Below are positions 39,225-47,572 of a DNA stretch of 64,000 nucleotides, in pieces; the first letter of the stretch is position 1, and each line of letters opens with the position of its first letter. Source of the DNA: Flavobacterium pallidum. GTDB taxonomy: Bacteria > Bacteroidota > Bacteroidia > Flavobacteriales > Flavobacteriaceae. The stretch spans positions 2,976,001 to 3,040,000 of the forward strand of contig NZ_CP029187.1 of NCBI RefSeq assembly GCF_003097535.1, given 5' to 3'. The position numbers were made by a program, and so were the translations under genes. The notes under the pieces were generated by a model, which was not told the DNA's origin, made no database searches, and worked only from the letters and a program-made list of their open reading frames with translations.

Positions 39225-41648
39225 ATGAAGATATCTTACAACTGGCTGAAACAATTCATTAAAATCGACTGGAAATCTGAAGAAACCGCTGCCCTGCTTA
39301 CTGATTTAGGACTGGAAGTAGAAGCTGTCGAAGCGTATCAATCCGTAAAAGGCGGATTGGAAGGCATTCTTGTAGGCCATGTGCTAACGTGTGTACAGCA
39401 TCCAAATGCCGACCGCCTGAAAGTAACGACTGTCGACCTTGGAAACGGAACACCTCTACAAATCGTCTGCGGTGCTGCAAATGTTGCGGCTGGCCAGAAA
39501 GTTGCGGTGGCCACCATCGGCACGACCTTATATGATAAAGATGGGAACGCCTTCCAGATCAAGAAAGGAAAAATCCGTGACCAGGAAAGCCATGGTATGA
39601 TTTGTGCCGAAGACGAAATCGGGCTGGGTGACAGCCATGAAGGAATTATGGTCCTGGACGAAACATTGGTTCCGGGAACGCCTGTCGCCAAAGTTTTTAA
39701 TATCGAAAATGACGAAGTGTTCGAGATCGGATTGACGCCTAACCGCGCTGATGCCATGAGCCATATGGGCGTAGCGCGCGACCTGCGTGCCGGTTTACAG
39801 CAAAAAGGCATTAATACGGAATTAAAGACGCCTTCCATCAGCAATTTCAGGATTGACAAGCGCACGCTCAAAATTGACGTGAAAATAGACGATGCCAAGT
39901 TGGCCCCGAGATATTGCGGCGTGACCATCTCGGGCGTTACGGTAAAACCTTCGCCGGAATGGCTGCAGAACAGGCTGAAGGCAATCGGGCTTACACCAAA
40001 AAACAACATAGTGGATGTCACCAATTATGTACTCCATGAGCTTGGGCAGCCATTACATGCTTTTGACGCCACTAAAATCAATGGCAATAAAATCATTGTG
40101 AAAACAATGCCAGCCGGAACAAAATTTATTACGCTTGACGATGTCGAAAGGACATTGCACGAAGATGATCTGATGATTTGCGATGAAAAAGGCCCATTGT
40201 GCTTTGCAGGTGTTTTCGGCGGTAAGCATTCGGGAGTTAGTGAAAACACAAGCAATATCTTTTTGGAAAGTGCCTATTTCAATCCGGTGAGCGTACGTAA
40301 AACTGCTAAAAGGCAAGCGTTAAATACAGATGCTTCCTTCCGTTTTGAAAGAGGCATCGATCCTACGATTACTGAATATGCGTTAAAAAGGGCAGCTATC
40401 CTCATCCAGGAAGTGGCCGGAGGCGAAATCACTTCAGATGTAATTGATGTATATCCAAAGAAGATTGAAGACTTTCCGGTTTTCCTGAATTTTGAAAAAG
40501 CAGCGAAAATCATCGGCCAGGAACTGCCAAAAGAAACCATTAAGAAAATTTTAGTGTCCCTTGATATTAAAGTGAATAGCGTTTCCGATGCGGGACTTGG
40601 ATTGATTATTCCGGCTTATCGCGTCGATGTACAGCGGGAAATTGACGTGATTGAAGAAATCCTCAGGGTTTACGGATACAACAATATCAACTTTACGAAG
40701 AAACTCAACGCCACAGTTTCAAATTCACCACGCACCGAAGATTACAAGGTACAGAATATTATCGCAAACCAACTGATGTCATTGGGTTTCAATGAAATGA
40801 TGGCGAACTCTTTGACGACACCGGAGTATGTGTCGCTTTCGGAGCAGCTTAAGGAAGAAGAAAACGTTATCATCATCAATCCGTTAAGTAAGGATTTATC
40901 GGCGATGAGGCAATCTTTATTGTTTTCAGGACTCGAAGCCGTATCTTACAACATCAATCGCAGGAATGCCGATCTGAAGCTTTTTGAATTCGGGAAAAGT
41001 TACCGTAAGGATGGCGACGCTTACGCAGAAAACAAACACCTGACGCTTTTCCTGACCGGAAACCGGATGAAGGAAAGCTGGACCATACCGCAACAGGTTT
41101 CAGGTTTCTTCCTTTTTAAAGGATATGTAAACAGCATCCTGTCACGCCTTGGCATTACAAAAACAAACATCCAGCCTGTAATTTCCGATGTTTTCGCCGA
41201 AGGAATTTCGATTGCTGTTGGGGATGATGTCCTGGTGGAAATGGGTACGGTGAAAAAATCAGTTGCCAGGCATTTTGATATCAAGCAGGAAGTTTTATTT
41301 GCCGATTTCAACTGGGAGTTGGTTTTAAAATCCATCAATACCAAAATCCGTTTTGCCGACATTCCTAAATATCCTGAAGTACGACGTGACCTGGCTTTAC
41401 TCCTGGATGAAAAAATCCAGTTTGATGCCATTTATGATATTGCCAGGCAATCAGAGAAATCCTTGTTAAAGGAAATCGACCTTTTTGATGTTTACACCGG
41501 GAAAAACCTGCCGGAAGGCAAGAAATCCTATGCCTTAAGCTTCATCATACAGGACAACAGCAAAACCCTGACTGATGTGCAGATTGACAAAATCATGGGC
41601 AAATTACAGCAGAAATTCGAAACAGAACTGGGCGCAGTATTAAGATAA
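39225..41648 (+). CDS. pheT: Phenylalanyl-tRNA synthetase beta subunit
   Basis: An 807-residue subunit of the alpha2-beta2 enzyme that charges tRNA-Phe. Order of domains: an N-terminal B1 region (KISYNWLKQFIKIDW), an EMAP/tRNA-binding domain (about residues 45-150, VGHVLTCVQHPNADRLKV), the B3/B4 editing region (about 210-395), the B5 domain, the core with the class II-like fold (about 480-690) and the C-terminal anticodon-binding FDX-ACB domain (RRDLALLLDEKIQFDAIYDIA onwards). Length matches the family. pheS is not in the window. Confidence 0.97.
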   Translation: MKISYNWLKQFIKIDWKSEETAALLTDLGLEVEAVEAYQSVKGGLEGILVGHVLTCVQHPNADRLKVTTVDLGNGTPLQIVCGAANVAAGQKVAVATIGTTLYDKDGNAFQIKKGKIRDQESHGMICAEDEIGLGDSHEGIMVLDETLVPGTPVAKVFNIENDEVFEIGLTPNRADAMSHMGVARDLRAGLQQKGINTELKTPSISNFRIDKRTLKIDVKIDDAKLAPRYCGVTISGVTVKPSPEWLQNRLKAIGLTPKNNIVDVTNYVLHELGQPLHAFDATKINGNKIIVKTMPAGTKFITLDDVERTLHEDDLMICDEKGPLCFAGVFGGKHSGVSENTSNIFLESAYFNPVSVRKTAKRQALNTDASFRFERGIDPTITEYALKRAAILIQEVAGGEITSDVIDVYPKKIEDFPVFLNFEKAAKIIGQELPKETIKKILVSLDIKVNSVSDAGLGLIIPAYRVDVQREIDVIEEILRVYGYNNINFTKKLNATVSNSPRTEDYKVQNIIANQLMSLGFNEMMANSLTTPEYVSLSEQLKEEENVIIINPLSKDLSAMRQSLLFSGLEAVSYNINRRNADLKLFEFGKSYRKDGDAYAENKHLTLFLTGNRMKESWTIPQQVSGFFLFKGYVNSILSRLGITKTNIQPVISDVFAEGISIAVGDDVLVEMGTVKKSVARHFDIKQEVLFADFNWELVLKSINTKIRFADIPKYPEVRRDLALLLDEKIQFDAIYDIARQSEKSLLKEIDLFDVYTGKNLPEGKKSYALSFIIQDNSKTLTDVQIDKIMGKLQQKFETELGAVLR

Positions 41649-41650
41649 AA

Positions 41651-41678
41651 AAAATCCCGGCCTCACAGCCGGGATCAT
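41651..41678. terminator. Terminator between pheT and the fasciclin gene
   Basis: ATCCCGGC and GCCGGGAT form a perfect 8-bp stem with a 6-base loop. The A-run lies on the pheT side, giving a T-run on the minus strand, so it serves mainly the fasciclin gene. Confidence 0.8.
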
Positions 41679-41700
41679 CAACCAAACCAAAACAAGTTTC

Positions 41701-42258
41701 TTATTTGTGCATCAAAACGTTGTCTACAACGTGGATGACACCATTTGACTGGTATACATTGGCGGTAGTTACCGTCGATGTATTCCCTTTTTCGTCTGTC
41801 AATACCAGCTTACTGCCCTCCATGCTTGCAGTCAGTTTTCCGCCTTCAACAGTGGTAAGGACTGCTTTGCCTCCACCGGCTTTAATGGCTGCGGCAATGG
41901 CTTTGCTGTCCATTTTCCCTGCAACGACGTGGTATGTGAGGATACCTTGCAACATTTTTTTATTCTCTGGCTTTAGTAACGTTTCCACTGTCCCTTTTGG
42001 TAGTTTATCGAACGCGGCATTCGTCGGTGCAAAAACGGTAAATGGTCCTTTGCTCTGTAAAGTACCTGCCAAATCAGCAGCTTTCACTGCAGCAACCAAA
42101 GTGGTGTGGTCTTTTGAATTTACTGCATTTTCTACTATATTCTTATTGGCATACATCGCTGCACCACCCACCATCGGGTTTTCCTGCGCAAAAACATTAG
42201 CTGTTAAAAAAAGTGCGGCAATGGCAACCGCTGCTGATAAAAATTTTGGTGTTTTCAT
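41701..42258 (-). CDS. Fasciclin domain-containing secreted protein
   Basis: A 185-residue protein with a signal peptide (about residues 1-24, ending TANVFAQ) and one fasciclin (FAS1) domain (about 50-183). FAS1 boxes are seen: DHTTLVAAVKAADLAGTLQ, GPFTVFAPTNAAFDKLPKGT, ILTYHVVAGKMDS and a C-terminal SNGVIHVVDNVLM. FAS1 domains mediate adhesion or protein contact; single-domain bacterial forms are common, with no specific known role. It is a lone gene. Confidence 0.95.
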   Translation of the reverse strand: MKTPKFLSAAVAIAALFLTANVFAQENPMVGGAAMYANKNIVENAVNSKDHTTLVAAVKAADLAGTLQSKGPFTVFAPTNAAFDKLPKGTVETLLKPENKKMLQGILTYHVVAGKMDSKAIAAAIKAGGGKAVLTTVEGGKLTASMEGSKLVLTDEKGNTSTVTTANVYQSNGVIHVVDNVLMHK

Positions 42259-42557
42259 AAATAAGTTATTAAGTTATGATGTAATCTACGCCTATGTCCC
42301 GAAGATGGTTTTACAGGATTACCATTTTAACAGGGTTTTATGATACCGGAATACTCGAGACTGATAAAAGAAAACCCCGCATTGCTGCAGGGCTTCCCAG
42401 ATTTCAGACTTTTTTCTTTAAAAACTTTTCTTTAAAAACTTACTCAAAGTTAGCTATCAAAAACCGTTTCAAGATAGCAAATGAGTATTGGTGCATTTTG
42501 AATTAGAATATGAAAAAACGTTGAGATGCCGGGATTTATAAAGTAGGCATTACAAAA
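42259..42557. other. Intergenic stretch without gene
   Basis: Nearly 300 bases between the fasciclin gene start and the LRR gene stop. It contains only the LRR gene terminator hairpin (42370-42396) and A/T-rich sequence with direct ctttaaaaact pairs near 42415-42441. No convincing ORF is seen. Confidence 0.6.
42370..42396 (-). terminator. Likely terminator of the smaller LRR gene
   Basis: CCCCGCA and TGCAGGG pair imperfectly around ttgc, with flanking A-run giving T-run on the minus strand. The hairpin resembles the terminators at 44919-44948 and 47524-47551. Confidence 0.6.
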
Positions 42558-44831
42558 TTATTGCTTGATAAATTTCGCGGCTGAAGTTCCTTTTTCAGAA
42601 TATATCCTGACAATATAATTTCCCGCTTCCAAACCGGAAACATCGATTTTCTCCATCGGATGGGTCACGGACTGAAGCAACTGCCCCAAAACATTATAAA
42701 CAGAAATGGAATTGATCCGGACGTTATCTTTAGATTTGATGCTTAAAATATCACGCACCGGATTTGGGTATAAGGTAAAATCACTGTCGAAGTTAAAATC
42801 ATCCATCCCTAAAACCTGGATTGCCGTCGTCGTCGTATTGGTAAGAATCGGTGCATTATAATCAAAATAAATACTGGCTGTATTGCTGAAAGTATTTCCT
42901 ACAACCAACGTGGGCTTGGTCTTGATTTTGAAAGCAACGTAACCGTCATTATTGGCATCATCAAAAGGAAGCTGTATATTTTGAAAGATGAATTCGACTT
43001 TATTCGTATCAGTAATCCTTGTAATAAAAGGATGGCTTCCGTCAACTGGAATTAAAGATGCAATATCAAATTTTGAAGTATCAATTATATCTTTTACCAC
43101 TATATTTTCAGCATTGGCTGTTCCCGTATTTTCAAAACGGATGATATAATGTACATATTTTCCAATCATTTCCGGTGCAATAGTATTGCCTTCAAGACAC
43201 GTTTTATCATTCGGATCTAAGGAATTGACAACATTTTGAATGATACTTATTTGATTGTCTTGCGGTGTTTCATCAATCAGTGAAGATTGAACAGATGCGT
43301 CACAAGAAACAATTTCTCCACTATTCACCGGAGGATTATCCGTAGTAGAATTAATATGCATCACAAATGATATCTCCGTAGTTTCAAATGGCTGTAAACC
43401 TTCGAAATCCCAACTGAGCATATTTTCAGCCTGAACTGACGGCGTAGTATCGGTGCTTAAGAGTTCCATAATCAAATCGTTGAAGTTGAAATGAAGCGTG
43501 CCCGATTGCACATGGGTTCCGTTATTTTTACAGATGATTTTGTAACGTGAATTAAAGCCTGGCCTAAGCGTCCTTGCAATTAGATTTATTTCAAGGTCAT
43601 TGTGTTGGCCATTGGCTGAAAGGCAGAAATCTTGAACGAATGGACTGACAGTAGCCGGAAAAGCAACTGTAGCAGTTGGCGGACTTACACTAAAATAGGA
43701 AGGATATTCCGGAACGGGAGTAATCGTGTGTGTGCCTGCCTGCACAGGATAAGAATAATTATCGGTAGTATTGTTGAAATATCTGCCCGTGTTGCTACCA
43801 TCAGAAAATACGAGCCTGAGCAACACATTTGGATCAGTTGCCTCACAGCCGTTACCATCTATATCGTAAGTCGTATTTCCCGTAATATTATAAAAAGCGC
43901 CTCCTGGCTCGAACGAGCAATATGAATTGACTTCACAGGAAGTGAAACCATATTGGATTGCCAAGGATTTGATGCCATTGATTCGATTTTCATCAGCACA
44001 AATGTACTTGACAGATGGATTAAAATCGAATCTGAGATATGACTCCGTCAATTTACCATTTTTCAGGAATAACGTTTCCAATTGATTTGAATTGAGGTAA
44101 AGCTGCTGGACTTTAGGAAGGGAAGTGATATCCAGTGTCGTCAGATTATTATTTTCACAGGTAATATCCCTCAGTTCAGTTAAACCATCGAGCTGCAATC
44201 CGGTGATGGCATTGAGGCTCACATCAAGGTATTGAAGCTGGGGATGCGCAGTAAGGTTTATGGGGCCAGAAATTCCGCATTGGCGACAGCCGAAAGTGAG
44301 GAGCGAGTGCAGTACCGGTAGATTGTCCAAAAGATCCGGTATATTATTATTATTACTGATCAGCACCGTTAAATTGGGCACAAGGTTCAGGTCTAAACTG
44401 GTAATGCCTGTAGCCGAACACCGCAACAACAAAAGATTCCCCAATCCATTCAGGTCGATTTGCCCCAGCGCATTATTGTTGCAGTAAAGGCGCTGGAGGT
44501 TTGACAGCATTCCGATATTAAGGGAAGTAAGATTATTTGTACTGCAATCGAGCATTTTCAGATTGGTAAAATATTCGATTCCTCCCAATGAGGTCAATCC
44601 TACATTGAAAAGATTCAATCCTGCAACGGCCAGCGCTTCAGTCTGATCAATTTCCAAATCTCCGTTGGTATCTACAATCATACCCTGATTATTAGTACCC
44701 ATGGCATTCATATTTGCACTATTTGAAGCAAGAAGTTTTGCTTTGAACACAGGATCGGTAAAGTTAATTGCCTGTGCATTTACGGATAAACAAAAAGACA
44801 ATCCAAAAACAAAAAAGTAAAATTTCTTCAT
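42558..44831 (-). CDS. LRR-containing T9SS-secreted protein (smaller paralogue)
   Basis: A 757-residue protein, from the ATG at 44831 (MKKFYFFVFGLSFCL, signal peptide cleaved near SVNAQA). The N-terminal half (about residues 70-310) has leucine-rich repeats of the Bacteroidota type with LxxLxCxxN-like units. A Cys-containing spacer (about 310-420) and Ig/DUF11-like sheets follow, with SLDPNDKTCLEGN marking the DUF7619-type module. The end (about 690-757) is a type A T9SS sorting domain (FTLYPNPVRDILSIKSKDN to FIKQ). It is exported to the cell surface by T9SS and may bind protein or carbohydrate. The next gene is its paralogue. Confidence 0.9.
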   Translation of the reverse strand: MKKFYFFVFGLSFCLSVNAQAINFTDPVFKAKLLASNSANMNAMGTNNQGMIVDTNGDLEIDQTEALAVAGLNLFNVGLTSLGGIEYFTNLKMLDCSTNNLTSLNIGMLSNLQRLYCNNNALGQIDLNGLGNLLLLRCSATGITSLDLNLVPNLTVLISNNNNIPDLLDNLPVLHSLLTFGCRQCGISGPINLTAHPQLQYLDVSLNAITGLQLDGLTELRDITCENNNLTTLDITSLPKVQQLYLNSNQLETLFLKNGKLTESYLRFDFNPSVKYICADENRINGIKSLAIQYGFTSCEVNSYCSFEPGGAFYNITGNTTYDIDGNGCEATDPNVLLRLVFSDGSNTGRYFNNTTDNYSYPVQAGTHTITPVPEYPSYFSVSPPTATVAFPATVSPFVQDFCLSANGQHNDLEINLIARTLRPGFNSRYKIICKNNGTHVQSGTLHFNFNDLIMELLSTDTTPSVQAENMLSWDFEGLQPFETTEISFVMHINSTTDNPPVNSGEIVSCDASVQSSLIDETPQDNQISIIQNVVNSLDPNDKTCLEGNTIAPEMIGKYVHYIIRFENTGTANAENIVVKDIIDTSKFDIASLIPVDGSHPFITRITDTNKVEFIFQNIQLPFDDANNDGYVAFKIKTKPTLVVGNTFSNTASIYFDYNAPILTNTTTTAIQVLGMDDFNFDSDFTLYPNPVRDILSIKSKDNVRINSISVYNVLGQLLQSVTHPMEKIDVSGLEAGNYIVRIYSEKGTSAAKFIKQ

Positions 44832-44918
44832 AGTCAATATTATTACGCCATAAATGTAAGCATGAAATTTGTAAAAATGAACCACAATGAGTATATGGCC
44901 GTTTTGAACGAGAATCTA

Positions 44919-44948
44919 AAAAAAAAGCCCCGCATCACTGCAGGGCCT
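44919..44948 (-). terminator. Terminator of the larger LRR gene
   Basis: GCCCCGCA / TGCAGGGC stem with one mismatch, plus an A-run that gives T's on the minus strand. Confidence 0.8.
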
Positions 44949-44963
44949 TAATCATTAATGCGA

Positions 44964-47483
44964 TTACCTTTTAATAAATTTCGACGAAGCCTTGCCCTTA
45001 TCCGTAATAATACTAATGATATAATTTCCTGCTGTCAATTCAGAAACGTTAATATTTTCCATGGGATTTGCAACTGTTAAAATCAATTGCCCCAAAATAT
45101 TATAAACCGAAATGGAATGAATTATCGTATTGTCTTTTGATTTAATTTTCAGCGTATCATTTACAGGGTTTGGGAATAATGTAAATTGAGTGTTAAAATC
45201 AAAATCATCTGTCCCTAAAACCTGAATCGCAGTTGTAGCAGTGTTAGTTACAATCGGTGCATTATAATCAAAATAAATATTAGCTGTATTGCTGAATGTA
45301 TTTCCAACAACAAGTGTAGGTCCCGTTTTAATTTTGAAAGCAACGTAGCCATCATTGTTGGCATCGTCAAAAGGCAACTGAATATTTTCAAAAATGAATT
45401 CCACTTTATTGGTGTCAGAAATGCGCGTCGTGAACGGATGGCTGCCGTCAAGCGGAATCAAAGATGAAATATCAAATTTTGAAGTGTCAATCATGTCTTT
45501 TACAACGATATTTTCAGCATTGGCTGTTCCCGTATTTTCAAACCGGATCATATAATGTACGTATTTCCCAACCATATCCGGCGAAACAGTATTGCCTTCG
45601 AGACAGGTTTTGTCGTTTGGATCCAAAGAATTGACGACGGTTTGGTTTAGGGTAAAGGTGTTGTCTGCAGGCGTTTCATCAGTTTGGGAAGATGAAATCG
45701 CGACGGTATAATGCAGGATCTCACCGCCTTGTAAAGATGGCGTTTCAACAGGAGAATTTAGATTAATTGTGATATAAATGGTTCTTGATTCAAAAGGCTG
45801 TAAATCTGTAAATGTCCAAACCAATGATTCCGGAGATGGTCCGACAGTGTCAGGATTCGCATCAGTAACTTCAAGAATTGTATCGTCAAATGACATGTTT
45901 ATTGACCCGGATTGTGCATGGGTACCTTTGTTTTTGTATATAATTTTATAATTTGCGTCGAAGCCGGGTCTTGCCACATCAATCGGTACTAGTGAAATTT
46001 CAAGATCAGGGTGGGTGCCGTTAGGTGAAATACAGAAATCATGCAAACTTGGACTGGCCGTTGATGGAAAATTAACTGAAAAGTCTGGCGGCGACACAAC
46101 AAAATATGACGGATTTTCAAGTATTAACGTAACAACCTGATTACCGGATGGCGTGGCAATCATGTAATTCCCTGAATTGTCGGAAGTAAAAGTAGCTTCA
46201 GTAGTCCCATTTGTTACATTATATTTTAAACGTGGAAATGTCGGATCGTTTGCATCACAACCATTGAGATCAGCGTCAAAAATATTCTTTCCCTGTATAG
46301 TATAAAACGTGCCGCCGGGAGTAAAAGAACAGTAAGTATTCACTTCACAGCTATTGTATAGGCCAATGCCATAGAGATGATTACGAATATATGTGATCTC
46401 GTTTTCATCCGCACATATATAATTCAGTTGGTTATCATTAGTAAAATTGACAGTACCCTGATAACGCCCATTCTTGATGAAAAGGCTTTTGAGTTGCGAA
46501 TTGTCCTGTGCATAAATTTCTGTCAGCAATTTACAATTGCTTAAATCAAGTGTTTCAAATTGATTGCTTTGGCAGCGTATAACATGAAGGTTCGTCAAGT
46601 CCTGCGTATTCAAGGTGGTTAACAGGTTATTCATGCAATTTAATCCGTAGAGGTGTATCAGTCCACTGAGATCCAGTGATGTGAAGCTATTGTAATTTAC
46701 ATCAATCACACTTAAAGAAATCGCCGCACTGAGGTCCAGCGTGGTGAGTTGATTATAAGAACAATAAAGTGTCTGGATATTCACCCCGGAAATATTAAGT
46801 GAATTTAGTCCACAACCGTCACACCTGAGTGAATTAACAGACGTCATTCCAACAAAATCCAGAACATCAAGCTGGTTGTTATAACTCGCATTAAAATCGA
46901 ACATATAGGTTAGTCCGGACATGTTCAGCGTTTGCAATTGGTTGTTATTGGCATATAAATACCTTAAATTACTTAAGCCTGTCAAATCCAGGTTTGTAAT
47001 CTGGTCATGAGAGCAATCCAGATGATAAAGATCGGACGTACCGGAAACATTCAGCGACGTAATCTGGTTATAATTGCAATCCAGATGATAAAGATTGGCC
47101 AGACCAGAAACATCCAGCGACGTAATCTGGTTATAACTGCAATCCAGATAATACAGATTGGGCATACTGGAAACATCCAGCGACGTAATCTGATTATTCT
47201 GGCATGTGATATATGTCAGGTTTGTGAATGCTTCAATTCCGGTTAAGGACGATATGTTTGACGCATGAAGTCCCAACTTGTATACCTGCAACGCTTCGTT
47301 CACTTGTATTTCACCATCGCCATTCGCATCAACAGTAATATAATTACCTAATATATCTTTAGCAACACTATCATTAGCAGGCAATAACAATTTTGCTTTG
47401 AAAATGGGGTCGGGGATATTTATAGTCTGACCATTAACTCCTATTATAAAGAACAAAAAAACGAAAAATGGAAATTTTCTCAT
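44964..47483 (-). CDS. LRR-containing T9SS-secreted protein (larger paralogue)
   Basis: An 839-residue protein with signal peptide (about residues 1-18, ending GVNGQT). LRRs span about residues 70-370 in 20-23-residue units; those at about residues 103-166 are near-identical (SLDVSGLANLYHLDCNYNQI), encoded by 63-base DNA repeats. The rest matches the smaller paralogue: DUF7619-type module with SLDPNDKTCLEGN, and type A sorting domain (LFPNPVNDTLKIKSKDN to FIKR). The two paralogues share the C-terminal half almost word for word, while their LRR halves diverge. It is probably a surface ligand-binding protein whose LRR number changes easily. Confidence 0.9.
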   Translation of the reverse strand: MRKFPFFVFLFFIIGVNGQTINIPDPIFKAKLLLPANDSVAKDILGNYITVDANGDGEIQVNEALQVYKLGLHASNISSLTGIEAFTNLTYITCQNNQITSLDVSSMPNLYYLDCSYNQITSLDVSGLANLYHLDCNYNQITSLNVSGTSDLYHLDCSHDQITNLDLTGLSNLRYLYANNNQLQTLNMSGLTYMFDFNASYNNQLDVLDFVGMTSVNSLRCDGCGLNSLNISGVNIQTLYCSYNQLTTLDLSAAISLSVIDVNYNSFTSLDLSGLIHLYGLNCMNNLLTTLNTQDLTNLHVIRCQSNQFETLDLSNCKLLTEIYAQDNSQLKSLFIKNGRYQGTVNFTNDNQLNYICADENEITYIRNHLYGIGLYNSCEVNTYCSFTPGGTFYTIQGKNIFDADLNGCDANDPTFPRLKYNVTNGTTEATFTSDNSGNYMIATPSGNQVVTLILENPSYFVVSPPDFSVNFPSTASPSLHDFCISPNGTHPDLEISLVPIDVARPGFDANYKIIYKNKGTHAQSGSINMSFDDTILEVTDANPDTVGPSPESLVWTFTDLQPFESRTIYITINLNSPVETPSLQGGEILHYTVAISSSQTDETPADNTFTLNQTVVNSLDPNDKTCLEGNTVSPDMVGKYVHYMIRFENTGTANAENIVVKDMIDTSKFDISSLIPLDGSHPFTTRISDTNKVEFIFENIQLPFDDANNDGYVAFKIKTGPTLVVGNTFSNTANIYFDYNAPIVTNTATTAIQVLGTDDFDFNTQFTLFPNPVNDTLKIKSKDNTIIHSISVYNILGQLILTVANPMENINVSELTAGNYIISIITDKGKASSKFIKR
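46986..47210 (-). repeat. 63-base tandem repeats inside the larger LRR gene
   Basis: The block gacgtaatctggttat-type repeats with exact period 63 (starts near 46986, 47049, 47112 and a partial at 47175). The middle two copies are the most alike. Each encodes one 21-residue leucine-rich repeat. It is a recent expansion at DNA level, not a CRISPR array because it is in frame and has no spacers. Confidence 0.9.
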
Positions 47484-47523
47484 AAATAAATATTGGCCAG
47501 TAAATATATAAAATTATTTTAAC

Positions 47524-47551
47524 AAAAAAGCCCCGCATTTCTGCAGGGCTT
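47524..47551 (-). terminator. Terminator of rpsA
   Basis: GCCCCGCA / TGCAGGGC pair around ttc-t with one mismatch, and the A-run before it gives a T-run on the minus strand. It lies 22 bases past the rpsA stop. Confidence 0.85.
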
Positions 47552-47572
47552 TCATATAATATAAAGAAATTA

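Noticed and set aside
46986..47210. Regular direct repeats that could be mistaken for a CRISPR array
   Set aside because: The period is 63 and the repeats are in frame within the LRR coding region, with no unique spacers of equal length and no cas gene near.
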